Positions 8,914 through 14,661 of a stretch of DNA of 16,395 nucleotides are shown in pieces. The notes below the pieces were generated by a model that ran no database searches, was not told the origin of the DNA, and saw only the letters and a list, made by a program, of their open reading frames with translations. How positions within the stretch are numbered: position 1 is the stretch's first letter; the number at the start of each line of letters is the position of its first letter. The stretch is from JABHIB01 sp964497715. GTDB taxonomy: Archaea > Nanobdellota > Nanobdellia > SCGC-AAA011-G17 > PNOQ01. Location: NCBI GenBank assembly GCA_964497715.1, contig CAZCDH010000013.1, positions 1-16,395 of the forward strand, given 5' to 3'. Position numbers and translations under genes: made by a program.

Positions 8914-9621
8914 ATGGAACAACAAAGAAGACAAACTGCATACAAGGTATGGATAAGCGATCTAATGAATAATGAATACATTCAACAACAGGGTGAATGG
9001 GAACCAAATTATGTTCAGATAAGGGACAAGAAAGTATCAAGAATTAATCTAATAGCTATAATTGTAGAAAAGTATGATAATGAAGAGAAAACCTATTCTA
9101 CTGTAACCATTGATGACGGATCAGATAATATTCAACTAAAGGCATGGAAAGAAGATATAAAAATATTCGAGTCCGTAAAAGTTGGAGATATAGTATCAAT
9201 AATCGGAAGAATAAAATCCTATAATGAAACAAGATATATAGTTCCAGAAATTGTTAGATCTCTGGATAATCCAAAATGGCTAGAAGTTAGAAAATTAGAA
9301 CTAACTAAAGAATATGGTGTTCAAAAAGAATCTTCTGAGAAACCAATCGGACAAACCTCAGGAAATAATGAGATGGAGATGCCCAAAATCCAAGAAGAAG
9401 TAATAATTAATGAATCTTCGGAAGAAGTTCCAAAAGAGAATAATAGGCAAAAAATCCTAGATATCATAGAAAAAGAGAGTACTGAAGAAGGGATAGATAT
9501 AATTGCAGTAGTAGAAAAATCAGGAATAGAAGAAGAATCTGCAAATTTATTGGTACAGGAACTTTTAAAAGAAGGAGAAATCTTTGAAATAAAGAAAGGA
9601 ACAGTAAAGATTATAGAATGA
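8914..9621 (+). CDS. OB-fold and winged-helix protein, RPA2-like single-strand DNA-binding subunit
   Basis: The protein has 235 residues. About residues 35-130 read as an OB-fold of the tRNA-anti/RPA type (VSRINLIAIIVEKY, then VTIDDGSDNIQLKAW, then VGDIVSIIGRIKSYNETRYI). A Glu/Ser-rich linker follows at 140-175. Residues 175-235 look like a winged helix (RQKILDIIEKES to the end). OB-fold plus C-terminal winged helix is the layout of eukaryotic RPA32 and its archaeal relatives, which bind single-stranded DNA in replication and repair. Its place directly after mcm (TAAAATG junction) supports that role. The exact subfamily is not certain and an RNA-binding role is possible. Its last four bases overlap the next start (ATGA). 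Confidence 0.75.
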   Translation: MEQQRRQTAYKVWISDLMNNEYIQQQGEWEPNYVQIRDKKVSRINLIAIIVEKYDNEEKTYSTVTIDDGSDNIQLKAWKEDIKIFESVKVGDIVSIIGRIKSYNETRYIVPEIVRSLDNPKWLEVRKLELTKEYGVQKESSEKPIGQTSGNNEMEMPKIQEEVIINESSEEVPKENNRQKILDIIEKESTEEGIDIIAVVEKSGIEEESANLLVQELLKEGEIFEIKKGTVKIIE

Positions 9622-10028
9622 GCGATTATGAAAAACTATTGGAACGTGGAATAAAGAAGGTCCCTAAGAATATATCTTCAGGAGAAAGATTCGAGATACC
9701 TGTTGCTAAGGGATTTATAGAGAAGAAAAAAACCATAGTTAGTAATTTTAAGGAAATTGCAGAAAAGTTTAGAAGAGAACCAAAACATCTATTAAAATTT
9801 TTACAAAGAGAATTAGCTACTCCAGGTTCTGTTGAAGGAAAAAGATTAATTCTCGGAAGAAAGATAAGTTCAATTTTAATAAACAAAAAAATTCAAAAAT
9901 ATGCAAAAGAATTTGTTATCTGTCCAGGTTGTAGCAAACCAGACACAAAAATGATAAGGGAGAATAGGGTATTAATCTTGAAATGTCAAGCATGTGGGTC
10001 AAAATATCCTATAAAGGCAAAGGTATAA
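9618..10028 (+). CDS. Translation initiation factor aIF2 beta subunit
   Basis: This is the beta subunit of aIF2, the GTP-dependent factor that brings initiator Met-tRNA to the small ribosomal subunit. It has 136 residues, the normal archaeal size. The alpha/beta core carries the family signature NFKEIAEKFRREPKHLLKFL at about 43-62 and SVEGKRLILG at 71-80. The C-terminal zinc ribbon has Cys102, Cys105, Cys123 and Cys126. It starts inside the stop region of the preceding gene (ATGA overlap) and is followed one base later by the DUF424 gene. Clustering of mcm with aIF2-beta is known in other archaea. Confidence 0.95.
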   Translation: MSDYEKLLERGIKKVPKNISSGERFEIPVAKGFIEKKKTIVSNFKEIAEKFRREPKHLLKFLQRELATPGSVEGKRLILGRKISSILINKKIQKYAKEFVICPGCSKPDTKMIRENRVLILKCQACGSKYPIKAKV

Positions 10029-10029
10029 A

Positions 10030-10320
10030 ATGTATGTAAAAATTCATCCATCCGGAGAAAAAGAAGTTATCGCAATATGTGACGAAGTGTTAGTTGGTAA
10101 GAAACTTACACAAGGAGAATTAGAATTAAATATTTCTGAAAGTTTTTACAAAGGAGACAAAAAATCTGTCGAAGAAGTAAAAGAGATAATGTTGGCTGCA
10201 AAAAATCTAAATCTAGTCGGAGAAGAGACTATAGCACTAGCCATAGAACTCAAAATACTAGATAAAGAAACTGTTATAGAAATATGTGGAGTCGAACACG
10301 CTCAGATTTTTTCACTTTAA
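10030..10320 (+). CDS. DUF424 family archaeal protein
   Basis: This small archaeal protein of 96 residues has the features of DUF424: a Lys/His start (MYVKIHPSGE), then CDEVLVGKKL, then LVGEETIALAIELKIL, and a C-terminal GVEHAQIFSL. Its biochemical role is not established. Its genes often sit next to translation genes, as here between aIF2-beta and an NMD3-like gene, which suggests a ribosome or initiation role by inference only. Both junctions are the compact TAAAATG form, so translation is probably coupled to both neighbours. No transmembrane segment or signal peptide is seen. Confidence 0.85.
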   Translation: MYVKIHPSGEKEVIAICDEVLVGKKLTQGELELNISESFYKGDKKSVEEVKEIMLAAKNLNLVGEETIALAIELKILDKETVIEICGVEHAQIFSL

Positions 10321-10321
10321 A

Positions 10322-10645
10322 ATGGCAAGACTACTAATAGGACAAGCTTATGAAGCAAAACTCCAACTCAGACCTTTTGATAAAGATGTTTATGATTTTG
10401 TGCAGATTAAAATAAGAAAAGAGAATATTGAAGTTATCCATGAACAAAAATTAAAAGAGGGCGTAGATATTTATGTTAATTCTGCTAAGTTCGCATTCGG
10501 ACTAGCTAAAAAATTAAAGAAACAGTTTAAAGGATCTTCAAAAGTAACAAGATCATTAATTGGTTTGAATAAAAAAGCTGGGAAACAGATTCATAGAATA
10601 ACAGTTTTGTTTAGATTAGATCCTCCCGAAGAGGAAGAAGAATAA
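10322..10645 (+). CDS. Short NMD3-like protein (core domain only, no zinc domain)
   Basis: The protein has 107 residues from the ATG at 10322, one base after the DUF424 stop. The segment from LKEGVDIYVNSAKFAFGLA, through SLIGLNKKAGKQIHRITVLFRL, matches the middle region of archaeal/eukaryotic NMD3, a factor acting on the large ribosomal subunit. Full NMD3 begins with several CxxC zinc pairs and is about two to three times longer. This protein has no Cys at all and ends in an acidic tail (PPEEEEE). The frame is open upstream only to a GTG at 10286, within DUF424, so no zinc domain can be encoded there. Assignment rests on recognised motif similarity; the role is inferred. Confidence 0.65.
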   Translation: MARLLIGQAYEAKLQLRPFDKDVYDFVQIKIRKENIEVIHEQKLKEGVDIYVNSAKFAFGLAKKLKKQFKGSSKVTRSLIGLNKKAGKQIHRITVLFRLDPPEEEEE

Positions 10646-10647
10646 AA

Positions 10648-10965
10648 TTATTTATTCTTAGTCCTTTTTAGATCAAAACAAGCTTCAGTTCTTAGTTTTA
10701 ATGAAGCAATTAAGGTGCTAACCATAAACACTAAAAATAATACTTTGGCAACACATCCTGTGTAAAATATATGGTAAACATTAAGAGTTTCTACTAAAAA
10801 TGCTATCATTAATACAAAAAATGCATATGTAAAAAAGTCATTACTATCTCTTTTTTTATCTATCCAAAAAATGCTCAAGTGAATTAAAAAGATTGCTGCA
10901 GAACCAATTAAACCAATAAGTGTAGCAGTTCTCATTAATGTATAATTCATAAAAATTTCAATCAT
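10648..10965 (-). CDS. Small three-helix membrane protein, unknown function
   Basis: The protein has 105 residues with three hydrophobic helices, at about 10-35, 43-66 and 71-91, and a short basic C-terminus (LKRTKNK). I do not recognise a family. The ATG at 10965 overlaps the stop of the upstream reading frame (ATGA) and is preceded by a strong Shine-Dalgarno AGGAGGT at about eight bases. Translation was therefore meant to be coupled to the substrate-binding-like gene, now a pseudogene, that precedes it on the same strand. It could be the membrane partner of that sensor or transporter protein. The frame is intact even though its partner is broken. Confidence 0.65.
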   Translation of the reverse strand: MIEIFMNYTLMRTATLIGLIGSAAIFLIHLSIFWIDKKRDSNDFFTYAFFVLMIAFLVETLNVYHIFYTGCVAKVLFLVFMVSTLIASLKLRTEACFDLKRTKNK

Positions 10966-11417
10966 TTTTTCTTACCTCCTTTAAAATATATCCAAAAGAT
11001 AGGAACTATCAAAGCAATCAAAATTGCGATTACAAACCAATTAAATTTTTCTTCCGTTACAGGAGGATATGAAACTATCGGGCAATTCTTTTTAATAAAA
11101 CTATCATCATACGAATATTCATACCCAGAAAGTCTCTCTTTACTCAAACAACCAATACCAGAATCATAAAATATCATGTCGTGGATAATCGACATTGCTT
11201 TTATTTGATGATCTAACGAAAGTTCAGGATTTCTATCTACAGCATACTGTGCGGCAATCACAGGATTATCTACAGCATACTTCCAACCTTATAATGTCGC
11301 CTTTAAAAATTTTTCAACTAATTCGGGATTATTTTCTATTGTATCTTCATGTGATAACCATACTCCTAGATTTGATCAAACTCTTATGGATTTAATTGGT
11401 TCTTGAACGCAAACTAT
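10962..11417 (-). pseudogene. Decayed NMT1/THI5-like substrate-binding protein with C-terminal membrane anchor
   Basis: Reading the minus strand in one frame from about 11417 gives QEPIKSIRV, a TGA stop (11378-11376), then NPELVEKFLKATL, a TAA stop (11291-11289), then GWKYAVDNPVIAAQYAVDRN and on to a TGA at 10962. The NPELV...FLKATLxGWKYAxDNP pattern is typical of the NMT1/THI5-like (SsuA-type) periplasmic-binding fold. The part after the second stop is open for about 108 codons and ends in a transmembrane helix (FVIAILIALIVPIFWIYF) with a KGGKKK tail. The N-terminal two-thirds is missing and the remnant begins right at the end of the toxin gene. The remaining open segment could still be translated from a GTG at 11261, giving 99 residues. 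Confidence 0.6.
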
Positions 11418-11659
11418 TTGTAGACTTTTTTTCTATGATCAAATTTTAGTAGTATTAACTCTTCTCCTTTAACTGAGTAAATTAATCTAAATGGTTTAAT
11501 ATACAATACTCTTTCTCCTCTTTTATATCTTAGTGGTTTCCCAATTTCTGGATTTTCTATTATTTTCATTATTTGATTTTTTAATTTTTGTAATAATTCT
11601 TTTTCAAGTCTTTTTGTTTGTTTAATGAATGTGTTGGATCTAGTTACTTTATTTATCAT
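11414..11659 (-). CDS. RelE/ParE-family toxin
   Basis: The protein has 81 residues and is basic. It has the RelE/ParE superfamily pattern: two N-terminal helices (TFIKQTKRLEKEL, LKNQIMKII), then the core GKPLRYKRGERVLYIKPFRL, and a C-terminal LLKFDHRKKVYK. RelE-type members cut mRNA on the ribosome; which activity this one has cannot be read with confidence. It lies directly after an AbrB-type antitoxin gene. Its Shine-Dalgarno GGTGAT overlaps the antitoxin stop codon and sits five bases before the ATG, which indicates coupled translation. The stop codon abuts the remnant of a substrate-binding gene. Confidence 0.85.
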   Translation of the reverse strand: MINKVTRSNTFIKQTKRLEKELLQKLKNQIMKIIENPEIGKPLRYKRGERVLYIKPFRLIYSVKGEELILLKFDHRKKVYK

Positions 11660-11665
11660 AAAAAA

Positions 11666-11917
11666 TCACCAAGACTTCATTTCTTTTAAGAATTCATCAA
11701 CATTTTTAGAATTTCCTTTGCCTTCATCAATTTCTTTCCAGATTTTATCTAATTCTTTGAGTTCTTTTTCTTCTTTTTCAGTTAAACCTTCAACTTCTTT
11801 TAGAATGATCATATTATTTGTTTTAGTAACAATGAAGGGCGTTCCTACTTCAATACCTTCTCTTATGTTTTCAGGTATTACAACTTGTCCCTTTGTGCTT
11901 ATTTTTGTAACTTCCAT
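11666..11917 (-). CDS. AbrB/MazE-type antitoxin
   Basis: The protein has 83 residues. The N-terminal half is a SpoVT/AbrB swapped-hairpin DNA-binding domain (TKISTKGQVVIPENIRE, then GTPFIVTKTNNMIILKEVE). The second half is an acidic helix rich in Glu and Lys (about 44-83) that would wrap the toxin. The pair with the RelE-like toxin forms a type II toxin-antitoxin operon. Such antitoxins usually repress their own promoter, alone or with the toxin. A perfect palindrome at 11927-11943 between TATA and start fits that. The start is the only sensible ATG and follows directly after the operator. Confidence 0.88.
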   Translation of the reverse strand: MEVTKISTKGQVVIPENIREGIEVGTPFIVTKTNNMIILKEVEGLTEKEEKELKELDKIWKEIDEGKGNSKNVDEFLKEMKSW

Positions 11918-11926
11918 TTTAGTTTA

Positions 11927-11951
11927 AGTAAGATTATCTTACTATTTAAAA
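11927..11951 (-). promoter_or_regulatory. Toxin-antitoxin promoter with palindromic operator
   Basis: A perfect 17-bp palindrome, AGTAAGAT-T-ATCTTACT, lies at 11927-11943. It ends nine bases before the antitoxin ATG (11917). On the minus strand a TATA-like TTTTAAAT lies at 11951-11944, directly upstream of the palindrome. A protein bound to the palindrome would block TBP/TFB or polymerase. This placement is that of an archaeal repressor operator. The AbrB-type antitoxin is the obvious candidate binder; binding itself is inferred. Confidence 0.65.
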
Positions 11952-11986
11952 CTTTCTGTTTTGCGGGGGTTGTGAACGTAAAAGAA

Positions 11987-12289
11987 TTATTCTCTAGTGA
12001 TTTTTCTAAACTTTCTAATTGGAAGCTTTTCTGTTTCTTGATAATATAGGGTGTTTTTTATTATAGCGCTACATAGAGATCCCGCTGGTCTACTAGCAAG
12101 CCATTCCTCATCCAAAACATGGCAATTATGGCTCGCATGGACTTCTAATCCACTCTCCCCACATTTTCCTTGGTAGTGGGGGTTTCCTTCTACTTCTTGA
12201 TAATCTGGGCAGCCCCCGCATTTATCTCTTTTGGTTACGGCGTGAATTACAGCATTAGGTGCTTGTTCATGTAATGGTACTAGTGACAT
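11987..12289 (-). CDS. Cys-rich protein of unknown function
   Basis: The protein has 100 residues and is soluble, with no membrane segment. Five Cys and several His suggest metal binding: Cys24 and Cys27 (KCGGC), Cys43 (GKCG), Cys56 (HNCH) and Cys73. I do not recognise the family. The C-terminal 15 residues are basic. Its DNA is richer in G and C than the surroundings. It is divergent from cca and the two seem to share one TATA element; the ATG at 12289 is 25.5 bases from the element's centre with no Shine-Dalgarno. Zinc or iron-sulfur binding is possible, but no role can be assigned. Confidence 0.6.
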   Translation of the reverse strand: MSLVPLHEQAPNAVIHAVTKRDKCGGCPDYQEVEGNPHYQGKCGESGLEVHASHNCHVLDEEWLASRPAGSLCSAIIKNTLYYQETEKLPIRKFRKITRE

Positions 12290-12309
12290 AAAAAAGGGAT
12301 ATTATAAAA

Positions 12310-12319
12310 GTTTATAAAC
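12310..12319. promoter_or_regulatory. Shared palindromic TATA box between the Cys-rich gene and cca
   Basis: GTTTATAAAC is a perfect 10-bp palindrome. Its centre, at 12314.5, is 25.5 bases from both the minus-strand ATG at 12289 and the plus-strand ATG at 12340. No other good TATA element stands at the right distance for either gene and no Shine-Dalgarno is present. The likely reading is a single bidirectional TATA box driving two leaderless genes. The flank on the cca side of the complex (AAAAG at 12306-12310) is purine-rich like a BRE, so cca may be favoured. Confidence 0.55.
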
Positions 12320-12339
12320 ATTGTTGTTTAAAGTTTTTT

Positions 12340-13506
12340 ATGGTTGAATATATTCCATCGTTGGAAGAGAAGAAGAAGTTAAAGAAAGAAGTTTCTGGTT
12401 TTCTTAAGAAGTTTAAGGGTTTGAAAGATGTTAAGTTTACTTTGGGTGGTTCTTATGCTAAGGATACTTGGCTTCCAGGAAATAAAGATGTAGATGTGTT
12501 TGCAAAGTTTAATTATTCTAAGTTTAAAGATAAAGATATTTCTTTGAAGTTGTATAGTATTTTAAAGAAAAAGTTCAAGAATATACTTGTGGTTCATGGT
12601 TCTAGAGATTATTTTCATATAATGGTTAATGATACTTTGTTTGAAGTTGTTCCAGTTTTAGATATTAAAAAAGTGGATAAAGCTGAGAATATTATGGATG
12701 TTTCTCCATTTCATGTTAATTATGTAAAAAAGATTAAACGTAAGGATGATATTCGTAAATTGAAGTTACTTTTGAAGGCTCAACACCTTTATGGTGCTGA
12801 ATCTTATTTACAAGGGTTTTCTGGATATGTTTGTGAGTTGTTGATTAGTTACTATGGTTCTTTTTCTAAGTTGGTTTCTAAGGTTTCTTCTTGGAAGGAT
12901 TCTTTGGTTATTGATGTTGGTCGCCACTATGGTTCTAAGTCTATTGCTTTGCGAAGTTTGAATAAATCGAAGTTGGGTCCTTTGGTATTAATTGATCCTG
13001 TTGATTCTTCTCGGAATGCTGCTGCTTCTGTTTCTGTTTCTAAGTTTAATTCTTTTGTTAAGGTTTGTTCTGAGTTTAGTTTGGATAGTTTTGTTCTTAA
13101 GGAAGTTGATGTTTCTAAGCTTGGAAAGTCTTATATTGTTCTTTCTGTTGAACCTTTGGAAGGTAAGAGAGATATTAGTTTGGCTAAGATGCGTGCTTTG
13201 TTTGATCGTATTTTACGTGAGTTTAATTATTCTGGGTTTAAAGTTAAGGATTATGGTTGGGATGGAAGTCACTATTGGTTTAAGGTTCGTAAATTAAGTT
13301 CTTCATATAGACATTATGGCCCTTCTGTTAAGATGTTAGATCATGTTAAGGCTTTTAGAGCTAAGTATGGTAGAAAGGTTAAAGTTTCTAGAGGTAGATG
13401 TTATGTTGTTTTGAAGCGGGAGTTTACAAGTCCTAAGAAGTTCTTGGAGAAGCTTGTAAGACAGAAGCTTGTTAAAGAGAAAGTGAAGAGTATAAAATTC
13501 TTTTGA
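12340..13506 (+). CDS. cca: CCA-adding tRNA nucleotidyltransferase, archaeal class I
   Basis: This enzyme adds or repairs the CCA end of tRNAs. It has 388 residues, about 50 fewer than many archaeal CCA enzymes. The nucleotidyltransferase motif GGSYAKDTWLPGNKDVDVF is at 36-54, with Gly37-Ser38 and metal-binding Asp50 and Asp52. The third carboxylate is probably Asp108 in FEVVPVLDI. The later domains follow the archaeal class I layout, with KLLLKAQHLYGAESYLQGFS at about 142-161. Codon use is unlike the left-hand genes: Lys is mostly AAG, Ser mostly TCT, and about half of Arg codons are CGN. It reads leaderless from the palindromic TATA box. The gene looks intact. Confidence 0.93.
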   Translation: MVEYIPSLEEKKKLKKEVSGFLKKFKGLKDVKFTLGGSYAKDTWLPGNKDVDVFAKFNYSKFKDKDISLKLYSILKKKFKNILVVHGSRDYFHIMVNDTLFEVVPVLDIKKVDKAENIMDVSPFHVNYVKKIKRKDDIRKLKLLLKAQHLYGAESYLQGFSGYVCELLISYYGSFSKLVSKVSSWKDSLVIDVGRHYGSKSIALRSLNKSKLGPLVLIDPVDSSRNAAASVSVSKFNSFVKVCSEFSLDSFVLKEVDVSKLGKSYIVLSVEPLEGKRDISLAKMRALFDRILREFNYSGFKVKDYGWDGSHYWFKVRKLSSSYRHYGPSVKMLDHVKAFRAKYGRKVKVSRGRCYVVLKREFTSPKKFLEKLVRQKLVKEKVKSIKFF

Positions 13507-13532
13507 AATACATGGTAACTCAATTTTAGATA

Positions 13533-13751
13533 TTATCCAACTATTCCAATCTCTATAACATTATCTTCTTCATCGTAACAGTAACAGGCATCACTTTGAG
13601 TATCTACATCATATCCGAGTGAAAATCTCGTAGCCCCTAAATCTGCACAAAATTCCAGACAAGAATTTTCGGAGGCTTCAAGTTCTAAAGCATCTATTAC
13701 CTGGGCAGATTTTTCTTTAGCATAATCTTCTGAAAATTCGGTGGAATCCAT
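13533..13751 (-). CDS. Small acidic Cys-containing protein, unknown function
   Basis: The protein has 72 residues if it starts at the ATG at 13751, or 88 if it starts at an upstream TTG at 13799. It is strongly acidic and soluble, with two Cys pairs: NSCLEFC (CxxxC) and DACYC (CxC), the latter followed by DEEDN. I do not recognise it. I prefer the ATG because a TATA-like AAATATAT is centred exactly 25.5 bases before it, the spacing of other leaderless starts here. The TTG has only a weak AAAGGG before it, and a stop lies four codons further up. Metal binding is possible but not shown. It converges on cca with 26 bases between the stops. Confidence 0.5.
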   Translation of the reverse strand: MDSTEFSEDYAKEKSAQVIDALELEASENSCLEFCADLGATRFSLGYDVDTQSDACYCYDEEDNVIEIGIVG

Positions 13752-13873
13752 CTTTACATAGCCTTCTTTATCATATATTTTCCAGTATTTTTGATTCAAA
13801 CAAACCCTTTAGAACATTAATTCGAAGAATGGTGCACAATTCTTTTAGAATCAGAAAAGCGTTTGAACGTATA

Positions 13874-14581
13874 TTACTTCCCAACTTTCCAAAGAATTTC
13901 AAAGTGATGTTGATAACTATCTGCAATTTCTTTATTTTTCATTAAAATTATTAATGGTTTTTCTTTAGCTATGTGGATCATAACATACTCCCCAAAAATA
14001 GTAGTGGTGGCCTCGCTTTCTAAATCAAGATATTTTATTTTTATTGCTTTAATTTTAGTAATTGGGTGTTTTTTATATTTTGTTGACATAATTACTCTAG
14101 CAGTAACTCCTTTTTTGATTAAATCTTTTGCTAGTGCTTTGGATTCATATAGGGCATCATATGCGTTTCCTGTTGCACCAAAAGAACAAAATTGGGTATG
14201 TTCCTTAAATAACCTAAAAATTGTTCTAAGTCCTTCTTTTCCTTCATAAACATTAATTTCTTGTGTAATTTCTTTTAATTTTTCAATGTTTTTTAATTCT
14301 GGGATTAAATCTTTGATAAAAATCTCTTTTTCTTTTACTGGATTTAATAAATTTTCAGGATTATTTGCTTCAAAGAACTTTTTATTTTTCTTTATTATAT
14401 AATTTACTAGCCCTTTTTCTACTAAGTTATTTAATATTTGATATGTTAGGGTTCTATCAAAACTAAGTTTTTTTGATAATTCATTGGCTGAAATTGATCC
14501 TCTTTTTAAAAGCTCTAGATATGCCTTTGATTCGTTACCTGTTAATCCTGCTTTTTTTAATTTTTCTGATAGTGAATTCAT
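13874..14581 (-). CDS. TrmB-like transcriptional regulator
   Basis: The protein has 235 residues. The N-terminal 75 form a winged helix-turn-helix typical of the TrmB family (LKKAGLTGNESKAYLELL, then SANELSKKL, then YQILNNLVEKGLV). A coiled linker follows, and then an alpha/beta effector region at about 105-235. TrmB members sense small molecules such as sugars in some archaea, but the ligand here is unknown and the effector region is shorter than in sugar-binding TrmBs. The ATG has a TATA element (14603-14610) centred 25.5 bases upstream. An inverted repeat at 14612-14632 lies between this promoter and that of the divergent membrane-protein gene, so it may control both. Confidence 0.82.
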   Translation of the reverse strand: MNSLSEKLKKAGLTGNESKAYLELLKRGSISANELSKKLSFDRTLTYQILNNLVEKGLVNYIIKKNKKFFEANNPENLLNPVKEKEIFIKDLIPELKNIEKLKEITQEINVYEGKEGLRTIFRLFKEHTQFCSFGATGNAYDALYESKALAKDLIKKGVTARVIMSTKYKKHPITKIKAIKIKYLDLESEATTTIFGEYVMIHIAKEKPLIILMKNKEIADSYQHHFEILWKVGK

Positions 14582-14602
14582 ATCTTTAGTTGGTGTTTTG
14601 TG

Positions 14603-14645
14603 TTTATTAATGTTGTTATTTTTACTAACAACTTAAGTTTAAATA
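14603..14645. promoter_or_regulatory. Divergent promoters with inverted repeat (TrmB-like regulator / 132-residue membrane protein)
   Basis: Minus-strand TATA (TTAATAAA, 14603-14610) is centred 25.5 bases from the regulator ATG at 14581. Plus-strand TATA (TTTAAATA, 14638-14645) is centred 26.5 bases from an ATG at 14668. Between them lies GTTGTTA (14612-14618), seven bases, then TAACAAC (14626-14632), a perfect 7-bp inverted repeat. An overlapping palindrome AACTTAAGTT lies at 14630-14639. Either could be an operator for the TrmB-like regulator. Confidence 0.5.
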
Positions 14646-14661
14646 TCCTTTATTTTTTGTT

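Noticed and set aside
8456..9040. A 194-codon open frame on the minus strand across the mcm/RPA-like boundary
   Set aside because: It lies wholly opposite two well-supported genes, is rich in Ser, Ile and Cys as expected for a reverse-strand shadow, and has no family features.
11286..11380. Possible stop-codon recoding in the binding-protein frame
   Set aside because: Two different stops (TGA, TAA) would both have to be read through, both are used as normal ends by neighbouring genes, and the N-terminus is missing. Decay is simpler.
10648..11950. Mobile element around the toxin-antitoxin genes
   Set aside because: No transposase or integrase, and I could find no terminal inverted repeats or target-site duplication flanking the pair.
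12992..13297. A Leu-rich 101-codon open frame inside cca
   Set aside because: It is a frame-shadow of cca caused by the TTG/CTT-rich codon use; cca itself carries all the conserved motifs.
13825..13844. Inverted repeat AAGAAT-GGTGCACA-ATTCTT in the spacer downstream of the TrmB-like gene
   Set aside because: A 6-bp stem of mostly A/T pairs is expected by chance in this composition, and no clear T run follows on the strand where a gene ends.
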